Origin: Galerina marginata
Lineage: Eukaryota > Basidiomycota > Agaricomycetes > Agaricales > Galerinaceae
DNA: 64,000 bases
Reading direction: 5' to 3'
NCBI GenBank assembly: GCA_023014335.1
Contig: JAECYW010000021.1
Span: 248,001 to 312,000 of the forward strand
Below the pieces are notes generated by a model. It made no database searches. It was not told the DNA's origin and saw only the letters and a program-made list of their open reading frames with translations. Both the position numbers and the translations under genes were made by a program. Numbering within the stretch: the first letter of the stretch is position 1; every line of letters starts with the position of its first letter. Shown here one piece after another: positions 1 through 14,741 of the stretch.

Positions 1-2
1 AC

Positions 3-2168
3 CTGGGAGTCATTGTCTCACACGGCAAACTGCGTATGGACCCAAAGAAGGTTGAAGCCATGGCATCCTGGCCCGTACCGCGCAACAAGAAGGATGTTCA
101 ACAGTTTCTCGGCTTCGTGAATTTCTACCGCCGCTTCGTCCGTGACTTCGCGAAAATCGCGACCCCACTCAACAGACTATGTGGCTCCGTTCCCTGGGCA
201 TGGACAGCTGCGGAGAATGATGCATTTCTCGCTCTTCGGAAAGCTGGTGCGGAAGGACCGGTCCTCGCTCTACCAATTGACGATGCCCCGTTCCGTCTCG
301 AAGCTGACAGCTCAGGCTATGCAACAGGGGCGGTACTCAGTCAGCTGCAGGGCGACTACTGGCGCCCCATTGCCTTCTACTCCAAAGCCCTCAACGACGT
401 CGAACGAAACTATGATATTCATGATCGCGAACTCCTGTCCATCATGCGAGCCCTTGCTGACTGGCGACGCTACCTCCATGGCTCCATTGCACCTTTCGAA
501 ATCCACTCCGACCACAAGAACCTCCAGTACTTTATGGTCAATCAGAAACTAAACCGTCGCCAAGCTCGTTGGTCCCTCGAACTTTCGGAGTTCAACTTTG
601 CGCTCCTTCACAAACCTGGTTCCTCAATGGTTTGTGCAGACGCGCTGTCACGACGTCCGGACTATGATAAGGGACACGAGGACAACGCCGACGTCACTCT
701 CTTGAAACCTGAACACATCCGTCGTACCACGGTCGAGTACACTGCGAATGAATTTGTCGATGAAATAAAACTCCACAAGACGGTGCTCGATGAAGTCTTT
801 GCTAAGCACCGCAATCTCCCTGGTTGGACTTACAACGAAGGAGTCCTCTGCTGGTATGACCGTTTGTTTGTTCCAAACATCAATTCTCTGCGTGAACGCG
901 TCATTCGGGAAAACCACGACTCCATCCTCTGTGGCCACCCAGGTCGCTCAAAAACAACCGAACTCATCCAGAGGGACTTCTGGTGGCCTTCTCTCGCCAA
1001 AGACGTCCGGAGTTACGTTGATGGCTGCCCGACGTGTCAAAAAACGAAACCTCTTCGGCAGAAACCATTGGGATTACTCACCCCAAACGAAACACCCGAC
1101 GGTTACTGGCAAATCATCTCTTGCGATTTTATCGTGGACCTCCCTAGTTCCAAAGGTTTCAACGCAATCATGGTATGCGTTGACCGCCTTTCCAAAATGG
1201 TCCGCCTTATTCCCTGCAACAAGACCATCACGTCCGAGGGCGCTGCCAAGAAATACCGCGACCATGTCTGGAAAGACTTCGGTCTTCCCCTCAGGATCAT
1301 TTCAGACCGTGGCTCCACGTTCGTGTCCAATTTCACACGCGCGTTGAACCGACTCCTGGGCATCACAGAGAACCTCTCAACCGCACGACGTCCACAAACA
1401 GATGGTCAAACAGAACGAGCAAATCAGGAACTAGAGCAGTATCTTAGGATTTTCTGCAACCAACGCCAATCGGACTGGGCAGAATGGCTCTCCTGCGCAG
1501 AGTTCGCCATTAACAACAAGGTGAACTCCTCCACAGGATACTCCCCCTTTTTCTTGAACTATGGTCGCGAACCTCGTCGCCCCCTTGTCCCTACACGGCG
1601 TTCGTCTTCGGGAGTGCCACGAGCGGACGCTTTCGCAAAACAAATGGATGCTCTCGCCAAGGAAACCTCAGCAGCTCTCAACCTTGCAGCACAGGCGATG
1701 AAGAGATCATATGACAAGTCACACCGAGCAGCACCCCCACTCGAACCCGGTGATCTGGTCCTTCTGGACGCTAAAGGCCTCGAAACTACACGCCCCTCGA
1801 AAAAGTTAGACAACAAGCGGTTTGGCCCTTTCGAGGTCATCGAGAGAATCGGTCTCCAAAGCTACCGCCTGAAATTACCCCCACACTGGAAAATTCATGA
1901 CGTCTTTCACATCTCGAAACTCACGCCTTTTACGGTTCCAAGCTTCCCGTCACAGTCGGACCCCTCCCCCGTCCCGGACCTCGTTCAGGATCCGCCAACA
2001 GTTCAGTCCATCCTGCTCCACCGCGCCCTCCGAAACAAAACACTCTTCCTCACTCTGCTCGAAGGCCAAGAACCAGAAGACGCCAAATGGATAGACTCCG
2101 TTGCTCTTAATAAATTAAATGACCCAAGTTCAATCATCGCGACATACCTCAACTCCATCCCTCATTGA
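3..2168 (+). CDS. Retrotransposon Pol polyprotein, C-terminal part (RNase H, integrase)
   Basis: The frame is open from the window edge and corresponds to residues 635-1355 of the fuller copy on the other side of the window. In order: end of the RT connection (LGVIVSHGKLRMDPKK), RNase H with EADSSGY and the DRELL helix, the integrase zinc-binding HHCC region (GHPGRS, CPTCQ), the integrase core with SCDF, SDRG and TERANQE as the DDE residues, and a C-terminal GPF/Y-type SH3-like module (KRFGPFEVIERI, HDVFHISKL). Translation ends at TGA 2166-2168, 55 bp before the LTR. No frameshift or stop interrupts it. The catalytic product would cut and join element DNA into the host genome. Confidence 0.96.
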   Translation: MGVIVSHGKLRMDPKKVEAMASWPVPRNKKDVQQFLGFVNFYRRFVRDFAKIATPLNRLCGSVPWAWTAAENDAFLALRKAGAEGPVLALPIDDAPFRLEADSSGYATGAVLSQLQGDYWRPIAFYSKALNDVERNYDIHDRELLSIMRALADWRRYLHGSIAPFEIHSDHKNLQYFMVNQKLNRRQARWSLELSEFNFALLHKPGSSMVCADALSRRPDYDKGHEDNADVTLLKPEHIRRTTVEYTANEFVDEIKLHKTVLDEVFAKHRNLPGWTYNEGVLCWYDRLFVPNINSLRERVIRENHDSILCGHPGRSKTTELIQRDFWWPSLAKDVRSYVDGCPTCQKTKPLRQKPLGLLTPNETPDGYWQIISCDFIVDLPSSKGFNAIMVCVDRLSKMVRLIPCNKTITSEGAAKKYRDHVWKDFGLPLRIISDRGSTFVSNFTRALNRLLGITENLSTARRPQTDGQTERANQELEQYLRIFCNQRQSDWAEWLSCAEFAINNKVNSSTGYSPFFLNYGREPRRPLVPTRRSSSGVPRADAFAKQMDALAKETSAALNLAAQAMKRSYDKSHRAAPPLEPGDLVLLDAKGLETTRPSKKLDNKRFGPFEVIERIGLQSYRLKLPPHWKIHDVFHISKLTPFTVPSFPSQSDPSPVPDLVQDPPTVQSILLHRALRNKTLFLTLLEGQEPEDAKWIDSVALNKLNDPSSIIATYLNSIPH

Positions 2169-2210
2169 TCATCGTCTTTTCCCTTTTTTTTTCGTCTTTT
2201 CCTTTTTTTT

Positions 2211-2220
2211 AGAGCGGGGG
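2211..2220 (+). other. Polypurine tract
   Basis: Ten bases, AGAGCGGGGG, lie three bases before the LTR. This is the usual primer site for plus-strand DNA synthesis in LTR retrotransposons. The same tract precedes the LTR of the right copy. Confidence 0.7.
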
Positions 2221-2223
2221 TAA

Positions 2224-2373
2224 TGTTAGAGCTCTACCTACCATATATGGACCCATTACTTAATCCTGTCGCGTACCCTATATAAGTCCGTACGCGCCTC
2301 TCTTGTAACTTAACTTCTACCTGGTTAATCCACCCGTACCTTCTCCTCATCCGATTCCCCTCACCCCCTCGGG

Positions 2374-2386
<13 letters not shown>
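2224..2386 (+). repeat. 3' LTR of left retrotransposon (163 bp)
   Basis: It begins TGTTAG and ends CTAACA, a perfect 6-bp terminal inverted repeat with the canonical TG...CA ends. A TATA box, TATATAAG, lies at 2279-2286. It is base-for-base identical to the LTR at 59157-59319. Outside the shared sequence the two flanks diverge immediately (GCCTC here), which fixes the boundary. Read on the minus strand, the LTR supplies the stop codon of the disrupted reductase. Confidence 0.96.
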
Positions 2387-3972
<1,586 letters not shown>

Positions 3973-5263
3973 TGTCGATAGAGCTAGCTACTGAGAATCT
4001 TAGGTGGGTATTCACAACAGGTCAAAGGCACATGCATACGAGAGTTTATATATCGGCATCATCCATAGTGACGCCATCCATACAGACAAAAGAGTCAAAA
4101 ATTGGACACGGTGGTTATCAGAGAGATGTAAGGCCTGTCCGCCGTCCGGCGGGTTTGGCAAAAATAGCTTCGGCACTGGCGGACGGTTTTTTTTTCTGGT
4201 TCCCTGTCCAAACGCTATTTAACTCATTCCAAGGCAGCCCCAGTAGCCTTGCAGTAAATGTCTTATAACTCCACGGTGAAGAACGGCACCACGAAGGTTT
4301 GAGAGCAATAAACCGTGATGATCAACCAAGATATCCTCTTCCGAGTCAGCGGGAGTCCGAAGCCTTCAGCATTTAGTTTCCACAGTTGCGGCACTTCTGC
4401 TTCATTTCGATATCTGTGCATTGCAATTGGGGGGCACCCCAGGAAAGCCAGAAACGTGATCGTGATATTGGCCATGGTGCCTGATACCAGTAGGTTCCGG
4501 GATCCATTTCTTCAACAGACAGACGCCCATTACACTCTGAAGTGGATTGTGAGCATCTGAGGTTGGTGATCGTTAATTTCGAACTGGTCGACATTCAAGA
4601 CCAGTTACAGCCACCAAGTAACTCAGAATGAACTGGTTGAGGATGCGAAGCCACGAGTTTTCTCCGGATCGAGGGACCTGGTTCAACCACGGCATGTGAA
4701 TTGTGATTTGCTGTTCAACCCGCTACCTCACCTGGCGTCATACATTTATACCTACCCTAACTTAGACTCACCGTTCCATGATATATAATTTAGAATAACA
4801 ATATTTGGAGACATGTAGCATCCCTCGTTGTAAGAAGCAATGAAACTGCCAGACTTCAATACCAAGTGGCAAGTGATGCCTTGTTAAATGCTGATCTCAG
4901 TACGTCAGCCTGAGTTGGAGCAGACTCAGCGGAAGACTCAGAATGTGTATGGGCTGCATTTTTTCTAGCCAAGTCTGTACTGACGAGAAAGGCCGGAGGC
5001 GTGTGGTCTCATCAGGCGAGCTCCAGGCACTGTGAGTCAAGTGTAGAGACAAATGTGAGTGAAATTACAGCCTGAGGGTGCCGCAACTGGTGCTTTGCCC
5101 AAAAACGAACGACCTAAATGCGAACTCGATTTGACCATCAGTTATTCAGAAAGTAGCATTGAGGTCGAAGACACGAGCCCATTTTTATTGATGCAATGCA
5201 TGTGTGATAATCCACCACTGGCACATCAAAGCTTTACAAGAATAAATGATGACTGCCAAGCCT
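3973..5263. other. Intergenic, no supported gene
   Basis: This stretch separates the two reductases. It contains the upstream region of AKR7-1 and short open frames with no recognisable family. A minus-strand frame around 4373-4594 contains PGTYWYQAP, faintly like a copper-oxidase motif, but the surrounding frames are broken. A GC-rich stretch with CCGTCCGGCGGG near 4140 lies before a T run at 4188-4197. I see no repeat or RNA gene. Confidence 0.4.
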
Positions 5264-6871
<1,608 letters not shown>

Positions 6872-7413
6872 GTTCGCAGTGTGAGAGATCCTACAATTGT
6901 GGATATTTTGAGGAATGCCGGGTTTTATATGTGAGCGTTATCGGAAGAGAGTTGATTATGATGTGATGCAAAGGTCAGATGATGATCCAGAAGATAGCCT
7001 GAGTCAAGCTGGTATTACGCGGAAGCGAGCCGGATGCTTCCCCAATGATACTATTGATAGCAATAACCCTCCATTATCCATTGCGCGGATGAGCACATCC
7101 AACGTCCAGTTGCCCGGACTTCCGGAGTCCGGAAAATGGCACCATCGATTAAACTTGACTCTGGAAGCAATCTACCCCTTTTAGTTGATTGTCCAAAAGT
7201 TTTCCTAACATGAAGGTAACGATGAAAGTACTCTCTGAACGAGCTTGGTGCGAAGTTCAGAAGTATGACGTCATCCATGAAATTGAAGCCTAACAACTCT
7301 GATGCGTGAGTTGTCAGAAAGCGTGAAACTGACGGAGATTAGGACTGAGTACTGAATATTACTGAATATTCAAGTGCCATATTTCCGGTAATATATACGC
7401 CTGGATTCCGTCA
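6872..7413. other. Intergenic, promoter of AKR7-2 and 3' flank of M1-A
   Basis: About 540 bp between a start codon on the left and a stop codon on the right, both minus strand. Short open frames match nothing I recognise. A direct repeat ACTGAATATT occurs twice in tandem near 7352-7371. No RNA gene or mobile element is visible. Confidence 0.4.
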
Positions 7414-10400
7414 TCACTTCTTTGTAAGCCACTCCTCCAAGTCTTCCGTAGATCGCTGTAGGCTACTTTAGTCAATCGGTTTCAAACATTTGCTTGTACT
7501 TACCTCGATGAAGGCCATGCGCGCACGAATACTTTCAAGGCCCTGAGCCAGCGACTGGTTATATTTAGACGTGTCCTTGTCCTGCACACCGTCAAGATTC
7601 AAGGATCGTCGTTCAGTGGATACCACAATTACTTACCTTGAAGTAGGCCGTGAGCATTTCATAGTCTGCCTTGCTAGAGTAGAAGTCGATCGCAGTCTTC
7701 CGTTCTCAAAAATCAATTACCTTGCCTTGACTCCAAGGCTCGTGTTACTCACCGAAACCAGGTGGCTGAGTGTAAAACCTCTTTCGAAACGTTTGTACAC
7801 CTGTAGCGGAAACGTCAGATTCGTGTCCGTCCTGGAAATATCATGGCTTCACTCACCGTGTCATACTCGTCTAACAAGTACTTGGTTAACAACCTTCTCG
7901 GTTTGTGGTTGCTCGTCAACGACCGGAAAAAGTAAAAGACGTCCTGGTCTCGAGCCTGAGTTGACATAAATGTCAGTGTCTCCTTCAGAAGGGCTTCATC
8001 TTGGGTGGCCCCCATCGCAAGGCTATTGAAATCGAATTCAGTCTACTATGCAATTCATTCTCAGAACACATACATCGCAGCGATCTTCTGCGATGGTGTC
8101 TTGGGCTTGTCGAGAATCTTGATCATCGCATTATACTCTTCCCGATCGCCATTCCCGACCGCCTGCATGAGACCGTCAGTCATCGCAGACTCATATTTAG
8201 TGAACACCTTACTGTGATGAAAATGACACGCTCCAGATTCGCAGGAATTGTCGAATCGTCCCCGGTCTCACGGTATTTGTTGAAACGGCTTCGTAGCTCT
8301 TTGACCACTCTGTAGACTATTCAAAAAGAGGTCATAACACCCAGATTTTATACGTACCCATCATCTCCAGCCGCCGATGCTTCTCTGATCGCCAGTGTTC
8401 TCAAGAGAGATGTCTCCAGTGATTCGTCTTTAGAGTATTCATACCCTAATTTCTCGACTAAAGGAACAAACAGAGACTGGAGTAGACCAGTCAGTTTCCA
8501 AGTATTTGCAAAACGGATGCACTGACACGACGAAATGCATCCAGTTTGGCTGTGATCCCTGGGTACTCCCACCAGATGGATTTCAACTGGCCAAGAATTT
8601 CTCCAATGCTCTGCCATACAAGGTCTACATATGTCATTATCTGCGCATCACATCTGAACGATAGTTAGCGACCTACAATCTTTTTCATCCTTCCACAACT
8701 CCACAAGGGTCAACACGCTACTCAATTTGGACAGGCCAGCTTGCGATAAGGCCATCGTGTCATAAATCAGACCCATCCTATCCTCCAAAGAAAACGCGGT
8801 TCCTTTTTTCATCGCTTCACCTGCAATCTGAGCTAGGCGCTCGGGGGTATAGAGTACGCGGTCTGTAGGAATTGTGTTCAAGATCTGTGGAGGGAGAGAT
8901 ATGATGCAACATACAAACACCGTTGGTGCCGGCGTTCAACTTGAACGGCTTGCTTGTGTCTAGTGGGAAATAGGCCTGACGCTCCTTCAAAAGAGCGCCT
9001 CTGTCCACAACCGGTTTACCATCCTTGACTGATAAGATAACCAACGGAACGTTCCTATCAGGCCTTCAGAAATGGACCAATGTCCCAGTCAACAAGAAAC
9101 ATACCAAACAGTCTCGTTGTCCTTGGACTCAGCAGGGCCTGTCTCTAGAAAGCGATCTTGTCGAACGGTTATCCCGTTAGTGTCCTCTGTGACAGTCAGC
9201 ACCGGAAACCCGATCTTATTGATCCAGTTCTCCATGAGGTCAGTGACGTTGAGTCCCGTCGCCGTGCTGATGCCCTCCCAAAGATCGTGGGTGGTGCCGT
9301 TTGCATAAAGTTTCTTCTTGAGGTAAAGGGAGACCCCGTTCAGGAATTTTTCTTCGCCTACATAAAAAGAAAGCATGCGGAGCACTGTATGGGTCTGGTT
9401 AATATTGGGAGGTGTAGCCATGCATCGTCATACCAGATGCCGCTTTGGAGTATGACAAAGAGTCAAATATCTGGGACACGCGTTTCAAAAACTGAGTGGC
9501 GGTCAAAAAGAATGACAGACTTGGTTAATATGATTGGCGTTGGGGCATTCAACTTCGATAGGGTGAGAAGAGAGCTTAGCATCGAGGCTTAGTGCGCGGT
9601 CAAGACGTCCACCAATGAAGGCCGAGTTGACGCGCCAGTCGGGAAAGATCCTGGAGAAAAAGTTCAAGTAACGATAGAATATTTTGGAACAACATCAACG
9701 TGCCTATCTAAGTAAAATCAAAATCATTAGCCTCTTTATGCTGCTCGGTGAAGGTTTAGCGGACCTGGGATTATGACTTCACCCATCTGGGGGTTTGGGT
9801 ATTTTAATGAACAGCATACGACAGGACTACCAAAGACATACCAATGTTGCGAAACCTAGAATATACACGGTTAATTTGAAAAAAAAAATTATGAGACACT
9901 ATCACCTGCCTACCTTCCTTAAGATAGAGATTGTTCCACCACTCCATGGTTGTGATGTTACCAAACCTGTCGGGCATGATCATTTGATGACAACTTCCAT
10001 TGCATTTTTCTTACCACATATGTGCGACTTCATGACTCTGGCCGCTAGCTATTTGTTTCTTTGCATTGATATTGGCACGCTGTGGGTCAAGCAAAAAGGC
10101 ACTCGTCCTGCCAATAATTAAACCCCAATTTTCCATGGCACCCGAATCGAAATCGCTGGCCTAAAACAGGTTCAGAAGAGGTACGTGGTATGGGATATGA
10201 AATAATGAAGCGCACAACGAGCGTATCAAGCTTGGGGAGGGGATACTCGACGTCAAATATCTTCTCATAGAGCGGCAGAACTGCCGCCTTGACATCCAGG
10301 GCGAATTGGGCCTGGTGGATAACGTCTGACGTCGCTAACCCAGAGGAAATCAGTAGAGAGGCGAACAGACAACAACGAATTGTATTCACTATAGATGCGA

Positions 10401-11290
10401 AGTGGAACAGTCTTCCCACTCAACGGCATCACGACTGAAGCCTCCAGGAATTCCCAGTTTCCATTTGCGAACGCAACAAGATAAGAAGACATTGGCGGCG
10501 TCGTACCAAACTTGGTGATCTTCCAACCTTCATTCACTGTCGAAGATAGGATCTCAGCAAGTTCGGCAGGAGTGTTTAAGCCTGGTTGAATGTTCTCCTC
10601 AGCGATCACAGCCATGTTGCTTAAGTTGGTAGTGTCTGCACGGGAGATCATGGTAATAGCAAAAGTAGCCTTCAAGAGAGGTTCGTCCCAACACGGGAAT
10701 GCACGCCTAGCAGAGGTGGGCTGAAGCATAATCAACTTGGTGTGCGTGATATAAGCCAATCTGTATTAGAACACACCTCGAATTGTGTAAGAGAGTAATG
10801 TTTGGTCTTGCCCTCGTGTTGCCAAGAAGCCTTGTAGTACCCCATCATGCTTCCAGTGAGCTCGCCAGCGAACGCGATTCTAATCTCGGCCTTGGATCCC
10901 GCTGGAATCTTGTCCACCAACTGAAACGTCGTGCGTTCTTGAGCCTTGTCAAACACTGATGTGGTAATAAGCTGTTCGTCTTTCAATGCATCTGAATAAA
11001 CAAAACTAAGCCATTCGGTTAGGGCAACGGCCAAGATGAAAAGGAGGAGACGTACGCATTTCCCAACTTCAACTCGGAAGTGTTTAGGACGATGGTCGAA
11101 GTTGCGGTGTTGACATCGAGGCTTGAAATTCGCGTCAGAACAGAAATTTGTATTCACAGGACGTACATAGAATATACCTGACTTTGACAAAACCTTGGAA
11201 CGTAAGTTCCTTGAGGTCAGTCTTGATGGTGATATCGTAGTGGGTGGGTTTAACATTGGTCGGGAGACGGTATTGACCCGTGTCAGACAT
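7414..11290 (-). CDS. M1-family zinc aminopeptidase, copy A
   Basis: Cytosolic aminopeptidase of the puromycin-sensitive/Aap1-Ape2 type, which removes N-terminal residues from peptides. About twenty exons can be followed from MSDTGQYRLPTNVKPTHYD at 11290 to EEWLTKK and TGA at 7414-7416. N-terminal beta domain, then SDFDSGAMENWG (exopeptidase GxMEN site), then HEVAHMW with FGNITTMEWWN (zinc-binding HEXXH-X18-E), SYSKAAS (catalytic Tyr) and an ERAP1-like helical C-terminus. Oddities against copies B, C and D: the residue before the third zinc ligand is Lys (YLKEG, not YLNEG), and GAMEN is preceded by Ser instead of Ala. It shares a 238-bp divergent promoter with the complex I 24-kDa gene. This is the most divergent copy, but no stop or frameshift was seen. 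Confidence 0.9.
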
Positions 11291-11462
11291 AACAGTGGAG
11301 TGAAGGATATCGAGGAGACGCAAGTTCAGAGAAGGCAACCCGTGTTATGGAGCACATGGACCACTGACGTAGTGTCCCTAAAGCAGACTGGAAGATGGAC
11401 AGGCGCATCTTTTGGTGAAATAGATGGACGCGTTCTGAAGCGCATGGGATGTTTAGCCAGCA

Positions 11463-11470
11463 TCACGTGA
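11463..11470. promoter_or_regulatory. Palindromic E-box TCACGTGA
   Basis: It lies between M1-A and the complex I gene, 58 bp before the latter's start codon. TCACGTGA is bound by Cbf1-type bHLH factors in other fungi, where it occurs at respiratory gene promoters. Binding here is inferred. Confidence 0.45.
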
Positions 11471-11528
11471 CAAGATATCGGACTCTCTCGTCAACGGGGA
11501 ATTTGTGTTCATACCCTGACCCCAGAGA

Positions 11529-12531
11529 ATGCTTTCCAGAATTTCTAGAACGGCATTGCCGCGCAGTATCGTGCGGAAACGGTTCATATCCTCTACATCA
11601 TCTACGCGGTCAGACGCCCTCTTCGTGGTGAGTACAGTTCTCATTGGGAAGAGGAATGGATGCCGAATTTGAATGCTCTTCAGCATAGAGATACACCATA
11701 CAACAATCCCAAGGTTCGAATTATTTAGCTCTCCTCAGGTCACCTTCTTATTTCTCTGAATTTTTTTAGATTGCATTCGAGTTTAACGCTGAAAATCTGA
11801 AGCGCGCTCAAGAAATCATCTCTCGTTATCCCCCACAGTACAAGAAAGCTGCTGTCATCCCACTTCTGGATCTCGGTCAACGGCAAAACAAGGGATGGAC
11901 GAGCATCAGTGTCATGAACTATGTCGCCAATCTTCTAGGCATGCCGCCTATGCGTGTCTACGAGGTTGCTACCTTTTATACCATGTTCAACAGGTGAATA
12001 TCAAGCTTATTCACGAACCATCAAACACTGAACTTTCTGGAGGGAACCCATCGGCGAGCATTTTGTTCAGGTATGCACAACGACACCCTGCATGCTCCGC
12101 GGCTCGACAGAGATCCTCAACACTGTTTGCGAGCACCTTGGTGCCATTAAACCTGGGCAGACAACCAAGGACGGGAAGTTCACAGTCATTGAGGTCGAGT
12201 GCCAAGGCGCCTGCAGTAATGCGCCGATGCTGGTTGTCGGGGACGATTTTTATGCAAGTTTCTGTCGTTTCTGCATTTGATCACGTACTTAGACCCATGC
12301 AGGAGGATCTGACACCTCAGACGACGAAGAAAATATTGGACAGCTTCAAGAAAGGCGAGAAGCCCAAGCCTGGCCCACAAAGCGGTAGAATGACCAGCGA
12401 GAACTCGGCCGGCCTCACCTCACTCACCGGCAAGGTAAGATTTCTCGATACCTAATCGTAATTTTGCTTAATTCTTTTGTTTTGTACAGCCATATGGACC
12501 TGGTGAATTCTGCCTACCAGAATTCCAGTAA
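11529..12531 (+). CDS. nuo-24: NADH:ubiquinone oxidoreductase 24-kDa subunit (complex I, NDUFV2/NuoE family)
   Basis: Peripheral arm subunit of mitochondrial complex I carrying the [2Fe-2S] cluster N1a. The start at 11529 gives [19 protein letters not shown], an Arg/Ser-rich mitochondrial presequence. It splices to [10 protein letters not shown] and then to [15 protein letters not shown]. The thioredoxin-like domain has the four cluster cysteines in two pairs: CTTTPC and CQGAC. Further conserved text includes [19 protein letters not shown] and [13 protein letters not shown]. The last exons give [15 protein letters not shown] and [11 protein letters not shown] with TAA at 12529-12531. Length is about 250 residues, as expected. 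It is divergent from M1 copy A and convergent with the bestrophin gene. Confidence 0.95.
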
Positions 12532-12703
12532 GTAGACGTAGTAGAAACTTCATAATGCAACATTATACAGTCGCGTCAACTAATCCAAGTAAGCATAGCC
12601 GTAAATATCAGGGTATCAAGGTATCCCTCGAGCGGATATTGCGATGGTCTGTCCATTCGTTGCAGAAAGTCATAACATAAGGAAAATCTCGTGATTTGTC
12701 TCT

Positions 12704-14741
12704 TCAGTCATCTCCTTCACCGTCATCATATCCATGTAAACCCTCACCACCTTCCGGAAGCCTTTCGATGATGTAGCTAAAAGCAATGTTTAGGGATGAT
12801 CTTATCATTCGGAAATCAGAAGATAGAACACCTACTAAATCTCTTCCTTGAGATCTTGACAGTATCGGTCTGCGAAAAACCAATGAGTAAGCCAGTTGTC
12901 GCATTCTTATAAAAGCACGTACCTAAGGGCAAGTCACGTTCGTCGTTTCCTGGAGGCAAATAGCATAAGTGGATATTTTCTGATGACAGAAAGTGAAACG
13001 GACCAAAGGGTTGTTCTATCTCATCAGCAATCCCTTCAATACCCATGAATGTGAACGCAACAGCCGTCACAACAGGGACAGTTGACCAGCCAAGGTCGTT
13101 CACCAGAGTCATTGGTAAAGCAAAGAGGTACAAAGTAACACATTGTTTCAAATGAATGCGGTCTGCAAGTCTTAAGATTTGAATCTTGGGCTTTGGCTTA
13201 AAAAGCAACGAAGACTCACAAGAAATAGGTATTGGGGTATTAGCAACACGCTCAAGAGCTGTAAGTTGGTCCACCATGCCAGATACCCTAGAATAAAATT
13301 CTCAGTAATGTTACCTATCATTGGAGGAGGCTTACATTTGGGTTAGACCATTTAGGCCTATATAGATGAGAAACATGTCAATGGAATCGCTAATTTGACG
13401 ACAATTTCGTGCTACTTGCCTGCAGGACCAACAGTCTCGAGGAATCCATCCCTCCTGAAACCGAATATAGTCCTACTTAATTCATGGGCAATTCTGCGGA
13501 GAGAAAGCCGATATCAGAACATCAACAATGCAGACTAAAAAAGTAGGGCCCACATTAGAGGCAATGGAAGCGAGGCTTCGTCCGCGAAGGGATGGTATTC
13601 GACGCTTGTCCGGATATCTTGCAGTAACGGGGTTGAAGGGTCGGCTATATGTTGTTTACTCCTCTTCGCCCTAACTCTCTTGGTCGCGTCGGGTTTATTG
13701 GGATCAGGCGATGTTCTACCGCTCAGACTTCCATCCCGGCTTGTATCCACAGAATCATTATTGGTAGCAGCGTAGGATCCAGTCGGTTTGGTCCGCTGAG
13801 AGTTATAGCCAACTTCATCAAATCTCGCGAAGGAAGGAGGAAGCACCCCTTGGTAATCAGCGTAGTTTACCCCGTCTTCCCCTCGTAGATAGTGTTTAGC
13901 GGCAAATACGAATGAGAGGCAAAGCTTTAGAGCATCGGTTTTTCGTCGCTTCAGTTGCTTATGAGATAGGTCCGTCGTGGGGGTTTTGCCCTTTGCAAAA
14001 GCTGGCTGTGTGTCCGTAGGAGGAAGCGAGGCGCTGATCCAAATCACGCGGGACATATTGCGGACATTGGATGTCAAGGACGCAAAGGCCTTTCGGCCTT
14101 CCCAGTACCGTTCATAAGATGTGCTGGCAAAACTTTAGTGGCTATGATGATTCAAGGCACTTGGAAAACTTACCTATTCCTGTAAATCAAAAGCGCGACT
14201 TGTGAATCGACAATCCTCCCGATGACAGGAGAACACGCCATACCGGAAAACTAAAATAAGGCCAACCTAGATATTAAAATGGTCATATAACGCGTGCAAA
14301 AATTCAGGAAAAAAATATACTAACCACGACGGAAAGAAGAGGAACAATGGAGTTTATGATGACCAGCCTATAGCCCCTTTCCGACGCAGAACAGACCAAG
14401 ACAGAAAACAGGGTCACGGTAAGAACGGGGCCAATTATACGTCCAATAATCTATGGTAGATGTCAGAGACATTTAAGCAGCCGTTGACACGAAACTAGGT
14501 GGACTCACGCTCCCTTTAACACGGAGCACATCAGGGAGCCATGAATACTGCGAGAGAGAAACTATGGTTCAATCTCGGATTAAGAAACCACGCAGAAACC
14601 TCTCACTCTTCGTAAATGCTTCCTTTTAAGAATTGGGGCCTGCAAAGAGAGTAAAGGACAAGGAGATACAATTTTGGACGCGCAGCTCACTCTGATGGTC
14701 GGCAGAACAGAACTCAAAGAACTCTTCATCGTACCCGACAT
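12704..14741 (-). CDS. Bestrophin/YneE-family anion channel
   Basis: Membrane protein of the bestrophin superfamily (RFP-TM, UPF0187), expected to conduct chloride or other anions. The start MSGTMKSSLSSVLPTIR at 14741 splices to APILKRKHLRR and YSWLPDVLRVKGS. The first membrane helices lie in the IGRIIGPVLTVTLFSVLV region. The family signature TSYERYWEGRK is followed by SNVRNMSRVIW. A long polar loop rich in Ser, Asp and Lys follows, then ANTPIPISC, HLKQCVTLYLFALPMTLVND, and AFTFMGIEGIADEIEQPFG, which is the strongly conserved bestrophin C-terminal block. The last exon ends in an acidic tail, GYDDGEGDD, with TGA at 12704-12706. Cellular membrane and ion are not decided by sequence. Confidence 0.85.

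Noticed and set aside
4263..4594. Minus-strand frames containing PGTYWYQAP, resembling a multicopper oxidase motif
   Set aside because: The copper ligands do not follow, neighbouring frames are broken, and no splice model extends it.
7352..7371. Tandem ACTGAATATT pair as a possible minisatellite or regulatory array
   Set aside because: Only two units, too little to distinguish from chance.
11291..11338. Alternative upstream start for M1-A (MPSLNLRLLDILHSTV)
   Set aside because: The extension has no counterpart in copies B-D, where the protein starts just before YRLPTN.
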